From Vibrio scophthalmi LMG 19158 (GTDB lineage: Bacteria; Pseudomonadota; Gammaproteobacteria; Enterobacterales; Vibrionaceae): 64,000 bases of DNA. Under the pieces are notes generated by a model. The model searched no databases. It saw only the letters and a list, made by a program, of their open reading frames with translations, and was not told the origin of the DNA. A program made the position numbers and the translations under genes. Below are positions 44,260 through 52,467 of the stretch, piece by piece. The stretch's first letter is position 1. Each line of letters begins with the position of its first letter. The stretch lies in contig NZ_AFWE01000210.1 of NCBI RefSeq assembly GCF_000222585.1, positions 1 to 64,000 of the forward strand, read 5' to 3'.

Positions 44260-46047
44260 TTAGGCAGGGCAACGCTGCTCGACAAAACGGTGAGTAAATT
44301 CATTGGCCGAAATCGGTTTAGAAAACAGATAGCCTTGAAAATCATCACACTCTTCTTTATGCAATAATAGTCGTTGCTCTTCATACTCTACGCCTTCGGC
44401 AATCACTTTTTTACCCATGTTATGACCAAGCTGGATAATGGTTCTGACTAACATGTGGTCGTTATGCTCGTTAACACAATCATCAACAAACGATTTATCG
44501 ATCTTCAATACATCAATCGGCAAGTGTTTCAGATAATTGAGCGACGAATAGGCGACACCAAAATCATCAATCGCGATAGTCACCCCTTCATTTTGCAAAC
44601 GACGGCAGATCTTGGTCACGCGCTCAGTATCTTTCATTAAGGTGGTTTCGGTAATTTCGATTTGCAATAAGTTCGGAGCTAAGCCTGTTTGACGCAGTAT
44701 ATGGCGGATATAAGGGAAAAGGTCGTCGTGGGCAAACTGAACCGTTGAAACGTTGACGGAAATGGTAATTGGCGTGCCGGCGTCTGCCCATTGTTTTGCT
44801 TGCTGACAAGCGGTTCGAATCACCCAGCGGCCAATCGCAATAATTTGCTTGGTTTGCTCGGCAATGGAAATGAACTCAAATGGGCTTATTGTGCCTAAGT
44901 TAGGGTGCTCCCACCGAATCAGCGCTTCTGCGCCAGTCACGCACTGTGTTTCGACACACACCTTAGGTTGATAGACCAAAGCAAATTGAGCCAACTTGAT
45001 GGCTTGTTCTAGCTCCGCTTCAATTTGATGGCTACGAATGGTCTCATCTAATAACGACTCATCATACCAACGTACGCGGTTTTTACCGGTTGTTTTCGCT
45101 TTGAGCGTTGCGACATCAACGTTTTTCAGCCAAATATCATGATTGTTCGCTGCTTTTTTCAGTGAGGATACCCCAACAGAAAAGGTCACTTGATATGAGC
45201 CACGCTCGAGCTCAAATTGAAACTGCTCGGAACGCATCAACTCGCGAACCATACCGCTGACTTGATGTTCGATATTGGCTCGTTCGCAGAGAAGAATAAC
45301 AAATTCATCGCCTTCTAAACGGAACAATTGTGCCCGATCAATTACGATATATTTGAGTTTTTCAGCGATGGACTTTAACAGCTTATCCGCCTGATGTTGG
45401 CCAAAAGAGTCGTTAACATCTTTAAAGTTGTCGACATCGATCTTTAATAATACAAAATCACGATTATGGACACTGGTATCAGCGTAAGCGTTTACATATT
45501 CATAAAATGCTCGCCTATTGGGTAATTGGGTTAAAAAATCACTTAAGCTTTCTTTACGATAGACTTTGAGTTGTTCATCAAACTTGCGCTTGTAATAGGT
45601 CATTATGGTGGCAAAGACGGTGATCAGTAATAGTTCGATAGCGTCTTCTATTAGTTCAGGCAGTAATTCGGTTGGGGTGGTAAAAAAATAGTGGGCGACG
45701 AGTGAAAGAACGATAAATACTGGCCAGATCGTCGCTGGGAATAACACTAAATAGCATAAAGGAAGAAGCAGGAAAGCTTCTTCAATTGCGTCGAGTTCTA
45801 AAGGCTCAATTAATCCACCGACAAGAATATGAGTGAAGGAGAGAAAAGCTAATATTTTTCGGCGTCTTAATGATTGAGTAAATAGGGCGGTGATCATGCC
45901 AATCGGAAATAACACATATGACCAACCGACGGCGCCATGCTCCATGATCAATGTATATGAAATCAGGCTGATCGCAATAATATAACCAATACGAATCAGA
46001 ATCTTGATGTCTACTCTTTCGACTATTTTATGCGCGATGTTATTCAT
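44260..46047 (-). CDS. Membrane-bound GGDEF-EAL cyclic-di-GMP protein
   Basis: A 595-residue protein with about six membrane segments (16-155), an integral-membrane sensor of MASE type. A GGDEF domain (about 165-325) and an EAL domain (about 335-590) follow. The cyclase signature is EGDEF (245-249) rather than GGDEF. The EAL motif is intact (E374-A-L), with DDFGVAYSSLNYL (from 494) and EGVE (551-554), so phosphodiesterase activity is likely. EGDEF variants can be active or GTP-sensing only. The ligand of the membrane sensor is unknown. It is monocistronic. Confidence 0.92.
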   Translation of the reverse strand: MNNIAHKIVERVDIKILIRIGYIIAISLISYTLIMEHGAVGWSYVLFPIGMITALFTQSLRRRKILAFLSFTHILVGGLIEPLELDAIEEAFLLLPLCYLVLFPATIWPVFIVLSLVAHYFFTTPTELLPELIEDAIELLLITVFATIMTYYKRKFDEQLKVYRKESLSDFLTQLPNRRAFYEYVNAYADTSVHNRDFVLLKIDVDNFKDVNDSFGQHQADKLLKSIAEKLKYIVIDRAQLFRLEGDEFVILLCERANIEHQVSGMVRELMRSEQFQFELERGSYQVTFSVGVSSLKKAANNHDIWLKNVDVATLKAKTTGKNRVRWYDESLLDETIRSHQIEAELEQAIKLAQFALVYQPKVCVETQCVTGAEALIRWEHPNLGTISPFEFISIAEQTKQIIAIGRWVIRTACQQAKQWADAGTPITISVNVSTVQFAHDDLFPYIRHILRQTGLAPNLLQIEITETTLMKDTERVTKICRRLQNEGVTIAIDDFGVAYSSLNYLKHLPIDVLKIDKSFVDDCVNEHNDHMLVRTIIQLGHNMGKKVIAEGVEYEEQRLLLHKEECDDFQGYLFSKPISANEFTHRFVEQRCPA

Positions 46048-46310
46048 TTAGCATCTCGGTAACTTGTTAACTTAACAAGCTATCCTTTGGGCTCTCAAAC
46101 TACTTATAAATGTGTCAGAAGACACTACCATGGCTTGATTAAGAATTTATCGCTTTGTACGATTTTAAAAATGTTATTCGAGCTAATTCACATCCGATTA
46201 TTGACCTCGCGCACGGAATTTTGTGCTTAGGCTAATTACTCTAGGGGTGACACTTAACGCAAACATTAGAGGCTGGCAAACCACAGTGAGTTAACTTACC
46301 CAAAAAAGAG

Positions 46311-46376
46311 CTGTGTGTTTATACAGTAATTTTGTTGACATTCTCGTTACGAAAGCTATGCTGTGTATAAACACAG
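46311..46376 (+). promoter_or_regulatory. SOS promoter with two LexA boxes
   Basis: Two exact CTGT-N8-ACAG boxes, CTGTGTGTTTATACAG (46311-46326) and CTGTGTATAAACACAG (46361-46376), flank a promoter with -35 TTGACA (46335-46340) and -10 TATGCT (46357-46362), 16-base spacer. The second box overlaps the -10 and the start point. The short gene at 46393 begins 16 bases after it. Repression by LexA and DNA-damage induction are strongly implied. Confidence 0.85.
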
Positions 46377-46392
46377 TAACTGGAGGTGAGGT

Positions 46393-46614
46393 ATGTTGTG
46401 GGAAACTCTCGAACGCGTAAACCATGCACGCCAACAGGCGATGGCCGACTCTGCATATTTACAATCCGCTAAAGCACATCAAAAGGCGCTACAAGCGCAA
46501 TCCTATTCTAGTCCTAATTCAACACCTAAGAGTGGCGTGAAATCGCCGAAGAAATTAGCTGACATTTATCAACAAGTCGATTTTGGTTCTAATCCATCAG
46601 GGCGTGAGCACTGA
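46393..46614 (+). CDS. Small SOS-controlled protein of unknown function
   Basis: A 73-residue protein beginning MLWETLERVNHARQQ, with a helical N-terminal half (1-38), a Ser/Pro/Lys-rich middle (SSPNSTPKSGVKSPKK) and an acidic-aromatic C-terminus. There is no signal peptide or membrane segment, so it is not a typical membrane toxin such as TisB. GGAGGTGAG precedes the ATG, a very strong ribosome-binding site. The double LexA promoter implies tight repression and strong induction. I recognise no family; cell-division inhibitor, DNA-repair modulator and polymerase-clamp interactor are all guesses. A bidirectional terminator follows. Confidence 0.85.
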   Translation: MLWETLERVNHARQQAMADSAYLQSAKAHQKALQAQSYSSPNSTPKSGVKSPKKLADIYQQVDFGSNPSGREH

Positions 46615-46686
46615 GTTGTTCTATTCACTAGAGCTCAATTAGTTCCGCTCTATTCACCATTCATCTAGGTTGAACCCTGTGTTACG

Positions 46687-46716
46687 AAAAGCCCCGGCAC
46701 GATGGCTGGGGCTTTT
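46687..46716. terminator. Bidirectional terminator between the SOS gene and rarD
   Basis: AAAAGCCCCGGC/GCTGGGGCTTTT stem with a six-base loop (one G-T pair), with A-runs and T-runs on either side. Confidence 0.9.
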
Positions 46717-46751
46717 GTTAGTTTGCTTTGGACGTTGCTTCGACTGCCGAA

Positions 46752-47642
46752 TCAAGGTTTCGCAAGTGGTCTGCGTTTTACTAATGTCTCGATAATGATG
46801 AACAATAACCCCGCCCAGATCAGGCTAAAGCTTACCAATTTCACTTCATCAAATACTTCACCGAAGAGGAATACGGCCAAAACAAATTGTAAACTCGGTT
46901 CAATATATTGCATCAAAGCAACGTTAGACATCGATGTTAATCTAATCGCCATGGAATAAAAAATCAAAGGTAGTAATGTTATTGGTGCCGAGCCGATATA
47001 AAGCAGTAGCGTTTGCCAGCCTGATTCTAACGATACCGTTCCTACGGTGGCTTGTTTGATGATCAAATAGCTCAGCGCAAAGGGGGTAAGCAGCAGCACT
47101 TCAACAAAAAGACAGGTTGCCCAGTCGTAATTGATTTTCTTTTTAAACCAACCATAAAGAGTAAAAAAGATGGCCATGGTTAGTGCGATATAAGGGACTT
47201 GTCCATATTGCATTACTTGATAACTGAGGCCAGCAGTCGCAAGAACTAGAGCGACTTTTTTACCGGCACTAATTTGTTCTTTGAGAACAAATACGCCTAA
47301 AGCTGCCATCGTGAGCGGGCTAATAAAAAAGCCTAAACTGGCGTCGATGACACGATCGTTGGTCATTGCCCATGTAAAAGCAGTCCAAGAGATACACATC
47401 AGTGTACTAGCAATAAATGCGCGAGATAGTGAGGCTCTATCGGCGAAAATCGTTTTCAAGTCGATCCGTTTACGCTGGGTAAAGATGATCATCAGTGCAG
47501 CAAAAGGCACTGATGCCATTAAGCGAAAGGCGAGTAGCTCATCCATCGCGGCATTAGGTAGGAACTGATAGTAAAGCGGTAGTAAGCCCCATAGCGCAAA
47601 TGAGAGTGCAGCCATGCTATTACCGAAGCGAGAATCGTTCAT
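46752..47642 (-). CDS. rarD: EamA-family transporter RarD
   Basis: A 296-residue inner-membrane protein with ten membrane segments of the drug/metabolite transporter superfamily. The length equals E. coli RarD. N-terminal elements are MAALSFALWGLLPLYYQFL and the C-terminal half has SMSNVALMQYIEPSLQFVLAV, typical for RarD. I chose the ATG at 47642 because the longer frame adds 21 residues with no membrane character. Its substrate is not known; the family was named for chloramphenicol sensitivity. Confidence 0.9.
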   Translation of the reverse strand: MNDSRFGNSMAALSFALWGLLPLYYQFLPNAAMDELLAFRLMASVPFAALMIIFTQRKRIDLKTIFADRASLSRAFIASTLMCISWTAFTWAMTNDRVIDASLGFFISPLTMAALGVFVLKEQISAGKKVALVLATAGLSYQVMQYGQVPYIALTMAIFFTLYGWFKKKINYDWATCLFVEVLLLTPFALSYLIIKQATVGTVSLESGWQTLLLYIGSAPITLLPLIFYSMAIRLTSMSNVALMQYIEPSLQFVLAVFLFGEVFDEVKLVSFSLIWAGLLFIIIETLVKRRPLAKP

Positions 47643-47911
47643 ATTGGTTGATGAGTGTGTAGAACAGGCGGCAATTTTATGCCTAATTAATCCGAAGTAA
47701 AGCAATAGATTTTTCTACCGACAGAAGAAAACTTTTATCAATAAAAACAGTTGGATAGAAAGTGAATGTGGCTCAATTATTTACTGGATGTGGATTGATT
47801 TATTCAAAAATGAACGCTAAAGTTTTGTTTTCTATAGCCGATGGTTATAATTAGGCAAACCATAAGTAGCAAAGTCGCTCTCGCGATGAATAAGAGCAAA
47901 GGATCGATGTT

Positions 47912-48268
47912 ATGAACGACGAAGTGCAGAAGCGCAAGTATTACCGATTGAGGTATCCTAGCCGAGCGATGCCAGTTGTTCGTATACAAGATGAATTATT
48001 TCATGTTAGCGAAGTGTCGGAAAAGGGTATTCGTGTGATCATGAATAATCTCACCACGTTATACAAAGGGCTTTCTCTAACGGGAACGCTGAGTTTGAGT
48101 GTGGATTGCAAAGTGCCGATAGAAGGAGCAATTTTGCGTTTCGATAAAAACGAAGTGATTATTCAGCTTTATAAAGGTCCATCGTTTAAACATATGGTTG
48201 AGCAGCAGCGTCATATTCGCAATAAGTACCCAGCTTATTTTGCTCGTCTACGGGCTAACGCCGCGTAG
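47912..48268 (+). CDS. PilZ-domain protein (putative cyclic-di-GMP receptor)
   Basis: A single-domain protein of 118 residues. The N-terminal RxxxR-like motif appears as YYRLRYPSR (about 10-18), and the second PilZ motif as EVSEKGIRV (about 30-38). The canonical [D/N]xSxxG is changed to ExSxxG there. The rest is beta-rich. If it binds cyclic di-GMP it may work as a small adaptor. It lies 1.9 kb from the GGDEF-EAL gene, but no direct link is shown. Confidence 0.8.
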   Translation: MNDEVQKRKYYRLRYPSRAMPVVRIQDELFHVSEVSEKGIRVIMNNLTTLYKGLSLTGTLSLSVDCKVPIEGAILRFDKNEVIIQLYKGPSFKHMVEQQRHIRNKYPAYFARLRANAA

Positions 48269-48370
48269 TACACCAATCGTTCTCCTCTAACATTTTCATT
48301 TCACCATTTTATGGCTGAGCAGTAGTATGCCTCTGGGGCGTTGACAACCCGCAGCCATCAAGCCAAACTT

Positions 48371-48503
48371 TTCTCGCTTCTCGCTTCTCGCTTCTCGCTT
48401 CTCGCTTCTCGCTTCTCGCTTCTCGCTTCTCGCTTCTCGCTTCTCGCTTCTCGCTTCTCGCTTCTCGCTTCTCGCTTCTCGCTTCTCGCTTCTCGCTTCT
48501 CGC
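48371..48503. repeat. 19 tandem copies of a 7-bp repeat
   Basis: The unit TTCTCGC (GCGAGAA on the minus strand) repeats exactly 19 times without a mismatch over 133 bases, in the gap between the PilZ gene and rplY. Because seven is not a multiple of three, both strands stay open as a 7-residue repeat, but this is not likely to be coding. Exact repetition suggests slippage-driven variation in copy number. Confidence 0.95.
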
Positions 48504-48525
48504 TTTTTTTGTCTCCAAAAACGGT

Positions 48526-48565
48526 GAAACCCCAGAGGTGGTAAGTCTCTGGGGTTTCGAATTTT
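48526..48565. terminator. Terminator of rplY next to the heptamer repeat
   Basis: GAAACCCCAGAG/CTCTGGGGTTTC stem of 12 pairs with a nine-base loop. U-rich sequence follows on the minus strand (ACCGTTTTTGG) and on the plus strand (GAATTTTTAG). It sits between rplY and the repeat. Confidence 0.8.
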
Positions 48566-48646
48566 TAGAATTTTCGGATGGTAAGGCCGATATTCTTATA
48601 TGCAAAAGGTTGGCTTTTAATCCAACTAATTCCTCGGTAAAGGAAA

Positions 48647-48925
48647 TTAGATACGGATGAAGTCCATGTGCTCAACTTTTGGCTTGAAAGCGTGACGTTG
48701 AACGTCTTGAGGCTTAACTTTAACTTCAGCGCCATCGATCACTAGAACGATACCTTCGTAGAACTCAGGCTTGTCCATTTGGTTAACGATGTCGTTGTGG
48801 TTAAGAACGATTGATACTGGAGCTTCAGAACCACCGTAAACGATAGCAGGGAATTTACCAGCGTGACGTAGGCGGCGGCTCGCACCTTTACCTAGTTCAG
48901 TACGTACTACTGCTTCAAATTTCAT
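48647..48925 (-). CDS. rplY: 50S ribosomal protein L25
   Basis: A 92-residue ribosomal protein binding 5S rRNA loop E. The N-terminus [20 protein letters not shown] is typical of the short gammaproteobacterial L25 (no C-terminal CTC domain). It has a separate promoter and a roughly 100-base leader that may be self-regulatory. In E. coli rplY neighbours radD; here radD is about 8 kb away. Confidence 0.95.
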   Translation of the reverse strand: MKFEAVVRTELGKGASRRLRHAGKFPAIVYGGSEAPVSIVLNHNDIVNQMDKPEFYEGIVLVIDGAEVKVKPQDVQRHAFKPKVEHMDFIRI

Positions 48926-49059
48926 AGTATTACTCTCGTAAAATTAATATAGATTTCACAACACGATGCGACCTCGTGTCGTGGTATACGCTGCGGGAAA
49001 CCAAATGGTAACTCTAACAGCGAGCGCGGATACTAGCACTCTATCCCAATTTGAGCAAT
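48926..49059 (-). promoter_or_regulatory. rplY promoter and structured leader
   Basis: On the minus strand, -35 TTGCTC (49059-49054) and -10 TAGTAT (49036-49031) have a 17-base spacer. A leader of about 100 bases follows to the rplY start. It contains a hairpin ACACGA/TCGTGT (48961-48979 on the plus strand) and ends in CGAGAGTAATACTATG. GAGAGUA resembles one strand of 5S rRNA loop E, the L25 binding site. L25 leaders are predicted in gammaproteobacteria, so autoregulation is plausible but not shown here. Confidence 0.5.
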
Positions 49060-49282
49060 ACCTTTGGCGTCTATGTGGTGAGATTCTAAGCGTTAAAAAA
49101 GGCTTTTGGGTGAATTGGTTAGTTAACCGACAATCAACGGTAATCTCTTATTTGTTGTTGATTTAAAATAGCCGAACAACATCAGGTTTATATGAACGCT
49201 ATCTGAACGAATATGTCACGATAGGTTAAGCATTACAATCGTAATCTAGCTCCAAAATACGTGACTGATTTAGGAGTAAGTT
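49060..49282. other. Intergenic region upstream of the glycosyltransferase gene
   Basis: No gene is credible; the short open frame through 48966-49166 is Val/Ser-rich and overlaps the rplY leader. No strong motif was found. The promoter of the glycosyltransferase gene must lie here. Confidence 0.4.
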
Positions 49283-50017
49283 ATGAGCCCAGTAAGCATT
49301 GTTGTAATTACGTTGAATGAAGAAAAACGCATTGGCCGTTTATTAGAAGATCTTAGCCAACAAACACACCAACAGTTTGAAGTTATCGTCGTCGATTCAA
49401 GTAGTGATGATAATACGATTGAGGTCGCGCAAGCATATCAGAGTGCGTTGCCTGCTTTAACCGTCCATAAAATGGAACAACGCGGAGTGAGTTTAGGCCG
49501 CAATACCGGAGCCAGTTTAGCTCAGCATGAGCGTTTGCTGTTTCTCGATGCCGATGTTCGTCTTAGCCCTACCTTTTTAACTTGCGCGCTTGAGCAGTTA
49601 GAGCAAAAACAGCTCGAAGTTGCCGGTGTTTATATGGGCGCTCAATCATTACCTCTGATCCATAAACTTGGTTATGGCCTGTTTAACCTAGGTTTGTTTG
49701 TGACCCAATTTACTTTTCCGACTGCAGTGGGGGCGTGTATTTTTTCCACCAAACTGGTACACCAACGTATTGGTGGTTTTGATGAACACATTACTCTTTG
49801 CGAAGATTGTGACTATGTGAAACGTGCGAGTAAAACTTGGCGCTTTCGTTTTTTAAATCTGACGTTTGGTTTTGATCCGCGTCGCCTTGATCAAGATGGC
49901 ATCTTTAAAATGGGGGCCACTTACCTAAAAGCGAATGTGCGCCGCTTCTTTTTTGGTGAGATGCGTAACAACGAGATGGAATATAAATTCGGTCACTATA
50001 ACGAACCGCAGCAATAA
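49283..50017 (+). CDS. Family 2 glycosyltransferase
   Basis: A 244-residue GT-A-fold glycosyltransferase. The nucleotide-sugar binding start SIVVITLNEEKRIGRLLEDL and the DxD-like DADVRLSPTF (about 93-102) are visible. The catalytic EDCDYVKRA is about residues 171-179. It lacks membrane segments at the N-terminus but has a hydrophobic patch at about 130-155. The acceptor is unknown. It is 19 bases from the DedA-LssY gene, and the two are likely co-transcribed. Confidence 0.85.
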   Translation: MSPVSIVVITLNEEKRIGRLLEDLSQQTHQQFEVIVVDSSSDDNTIEVAQAYQSALPALTVHKMEQRGVSLGRNTGASLAQHERLLFLDADVRLSPTFLTCALEQLEQKQLEVAGVYMGAQSLPLIHKLGYGLFNLGLFVTQFTFPTAVGACIFSTKLVHQRIGGFDEHITLCEDCDYVKRASKTWRFRFLNLTFGFDPRRLDQDGIFKMGATYLKANVRRFFFGEMRNNEMEYKFGHYNEPQQ

Positions 50018-50036
50018 GAAGGCGGTACGTTAGAGG

Positions 50037-51335
50037 ATGTTGTTGACAGGAGAGGCTCTATTTATCGGCGCATTGCTGGATGCGCTGATTGGCCCCAATT
50101 TGTTTGTTCCTGGCGAGCCATTTTTGCTCGCTGCAGGGTATCAATTGCAGCAAGGTGTGTGGAGCGGGCTTATTGCGGTATTCGTAGGCGCAATACTAGG
50201 CGATCATATTAGCTATTTTATTGGTCGTTATTTAGGGGGGCGCGCTCAAAGAAAGCTGAGTGCGTGGCTGCCAAAAACACGTCGACCTATCGCCCGTTGC
50301 CGCCGGTTAATGCACCAGAAAGGCAATTATGTATTAACGTTCGCTCGTTTACTTGGTCCAATTGCTTGGGTCGTCCCTTTTATGGCCGGCAGTAACAAAA
50401 TTTCATGGCGACGTTTTGCAGCGTTTGATCTCGTTGGTGTTCTTCTGGGGGGAGGGCAGTTCGTCATGTGGGGTTATCTTCTGGCCATTGGTGTTGATCA
50501 GTTCCCTCTTTTAACACAAGCTCAGGCAGTATTGGTTGAACATCAATATTTGCTCCTCATCTTGATTTGTTGCATTGTTTTTCTCTATTTTGGTCGCAAG
50601 TTACGTTGGCGATTTTTCTTCGCTAAATCAACCCTATTTGCCTTTTCACTGATGTTATTGGCAAATTACAGTCATTTTTTCTGGTTTGCTGATGATTTTC
50701 AAAAGCAGTCTAAAGACGAAAGCTATAAGCAGGTTGTGGTGGATGCCAATCAATTGCTGTTCAAAGCCTACCCGGGTAAATCCGGCGTATTTGATGCTCA
50801 GGCGATCAACGTTGTCTATATTGGTGAAAACCCCCGTAGCTTGATGAAGAAGTTGGGTTGGATAGAAAATCAAACTTTTTCACGTAATGACATCGAATTT
50901 AAAGACTACTTACGTTTGCTACGGGACAAAAAACCACCTGTATCTGATTTGTTTTGGCACGGGTTACCGCAAGAAATGGCTTTTCAATTGCCGGGGGACT
51001 TAATGCATCGTAGCCATATTCGTTGGTGGCAAGTAGGGATTGATGGCTCCACGGAAAAACCGATGTGGGTTGGGGCATTAAGTTATGATAATGGATTACA
51101 ATTCACACCGTATTCGGGCATTTTTACGGTCTTGCACAGTATTGATCCTAATGTGGACACAGAGCGTGATCGTTTAGCGGCACAAATAACTCGATTATTG
51201 CCTCACCATCTCACCTTATTACAACCGCTATCAAAGCCGCGTCGACAAGATGATGAGCATGACTATTCTACCGACGGTCGAATTTTGATGATTCAAGAGC
51301 AGAGCTTGCTTTCCATCCAATCTCATCGCTCTTGA
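50037..51335 (+). CDS. DedA-family membrane protein fused to an LssY-like C-terminal domain
   Basis: A 432-residue protein. Residues 1-160 form a DedA/SNARE-associated domain with several membrane segments, including FVPGEPFLLAAGYQL, GDHISYFIGRYLGG and FARLLGPIAWVVPFMAG. Two further membrane segments lie at about 165-185 and 195-212. The C-terminal part (about 225-400) looks like an LssY C-terminal domain (FWHGLPQEMAFQLPGD, HIRWWQVG). DedA proteins are lipid-carrier flippases linked to undecaprenyl phosphate or phosphatidylethanolamine. With the glycosyltransferase upstream, a role in envelope lipid or glycan handling is inferred. The ribosome-binding site is very close to the ATG. Confidence 0.85.
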   Translation: MLLTGEALFIGALLDALIGPNLFVPGEPFLLAAGYQLQQGVWSGLIAVFVGAILGDHISYFIGRYLGGRAQRKLSAWLPKTRRPIARCRRLMHQKGNYVLTFARLLGPIAWVVPFMAGSNKISWRRFAAFDLVGVLLGGGQFVMWGYLLAIGVDQFPLLTQAQAVLVEHQYLLLILICCIVFLYFGRKLRWRFFFAKSTLFAFSLMLLANYSHFFWFADDFQKQSKDESYKQVVVDANQLLFKAYPGKSGVFDAQAINVVYIGENPRSLMKKLGWIENQTFSRNDIEFKDYLRLLRDKKPPVSDLFWHGLPQEMAFQLPGDLMHRSHIRWWQVGIDGSTEKPMWVGALSYDNGLQFTPYSGIFTVLHSIDPNVDTERDRLAAQITRLLPHHLTLLQPLSKPRRQDDEHDYSTDGRILMIQEQSLLSIQSHRS

Positions 51336-51387
51336 GAACAAGTGAGTTGTTGTTAGCTTATCTCGGCCATAGGTGGGTAGCTGCAGT

Positions 51388-52275
51388 CTAATTGTATTGG
51401 GACCTAAAATCGGAAGGGGTCATGTTTTTCACGGTTTTAAACTGACGATTAAAATTAGACAGATTATTAAAGCCGCTCAGTTCCGCAATAACAGCCACTG
51501 AAAGTTCTGAGTTGAGCAGCATTTCACATGCCTTACCTATGCGAAATCGTTTTAAATGATCAGAAAAACTTTCGACAAAATGTCGCTCAAACAGTCGATA
51601 GGCGGAGCTCTCACTAATGTGCAGGGAGCGGCACAAATCACTGATCTTAATGGGTTCTGCGTAGCGCTGTTCAATGAAGTTTTTTGCCGCTTCAACTCGC
51701 TTACTTGATTCTTCATCGCTATTTCTAACGTGTAAACCATAGGGATTAACCGAGAGTTTACTGGCGTTTACATCATCAGCAAGCAAACTGAGCGATTGCA
51801 ATACGCGCAGCAGCTGATGATGTGGTTCATAGCTTTCAAGATCATTGAGGGTATGAAAAATTTTCTCAGTGGTCTCGTCACTAAATATCACCCCATGATC
51901 TGCTCTATGGAGAAATTTCTTAATGGATTTAAGTTCAGGCATGCTTTCAACCAATGACTCAATCCATTGATGACGAAACCACAAAATCATCGAATAGTGG
52001 CCTTGGTCTTTATCATCATGAATGGTACCAGAGACCATATGAGGTAAGCCCGGACCAAACAAAAATAAGCTATTGCGTCGGATGGTCGTCACGCTGTCAC
52101 CTGCAAAGCAAGTGCCTTGAAAGACATGATTTGGATCGCGATAAAGCACCAACTCATACTCAGAATGGTAGTGCCAGGGGCAAGAGAAGTGCTCAGTCTT
52201 TTTTTTACAATGATATTCTTTGAATTGCCAGTTGAACTGATTGTTATTTAATACATTTTCTATTGTTGGCTTCAT
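51388..52275 (-). CDS. AraC-family regulator with cupin sensor domain
   Basis: A 295-residue regulator. An N-terminal cupin-like domain (1-170) contains HYHSEYELVLYRDPNH and GPGLPHMVSG. Two helix-turn-helix motifs follow (about 195-295), with AAKNFIEQRYAEPIKISDLC, ISESSAYRLFERH and FNNLSNFNRQFK. The ATG has AAGGAAT upstream. It is divergent from the sugar-efflux transporter gene, so it probably regulates it. Effector unknown, perhaps a sugar. Confidence 0.9.
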   Translation of the reverse strand: MKPTIENVLNNNQFNWQFKEYHCKKKTEHFSCPWHYHSEYELVLYRDPNHVFQGTCFAGDSVTTIRRNSLFLFGPGLPHMVSGTIHDDKDQGHYSMILWFRHQWIESLVESMPELKSIKKFLHRADHGVIFSDETTEKIFHTLNDLESYEPHHQLLRVLQSLSLLADDVNASKLSVNPYGLHVRNSDEESSKRVEAAKNFIEQRYAEPIKISDLCRSLHISESSAYRLFERHFVESFSDHLKRFRIGKACEMLLNSELSVAVIAELSGFNNLSNFNRQFKTVKNMTPSDFRSQYN

Positions 52276-52427
52276 CGCATGATTCCTTTCTGTGCTGATG
52301 ACTAGATTACTTGGCTAGGTAAAATCAGTCAAAAAAAAACCTAGAAATGAAGGGAAAGTATTATTAGTCGGCGGCAAGTTATTAATTGATTTGTTCTATT
52401 TTGAGTAGACTGAGGGCATTGAGTTAG

Positions 52428-52439
52428 GTCTGGCCAGAC
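52428..52439. promoter_or_regulatory. Palindrome upstream of the efflux transporter gene
   Basis: GTCTGGCCAGAC is a perfect 12-bp palindrome 28 bases before the transporter start, in the AraC-type/transporter divergent region. It could be an operator, but AraC-type sites are usually direct repeats, so its binder is not clear. Confidence 0.35.
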
Positions 52440-52467
52440 AACAATTAAAACAGGTTAGGAGTGGTGT

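Noticed and set aside
46702-46959. Plus-strand open frame over the end of rarD
   Set aside because: It begins inside the bidirectional terminator and is antisense to rarD.
48371-48503. CRISPR-like array
   Set aside because: The units are 7 bases with no spacers, so this is a simple tandem repeat.
48309-48605. Open frames on both strands through the heptamer array (7-residue repeat proteins)
   Set aside because: They exist only because a 7-bp unit without stops stays open in all frames. There is no ribosome-binding site and the frame runs through the rplY terminator.
48966-49166. 66-residue plus-strand frame upstream of the glycosyltransferase gene
   Set aside because: It is antisense to the rplY promoter and leader and lacks a ribosome-binding site.
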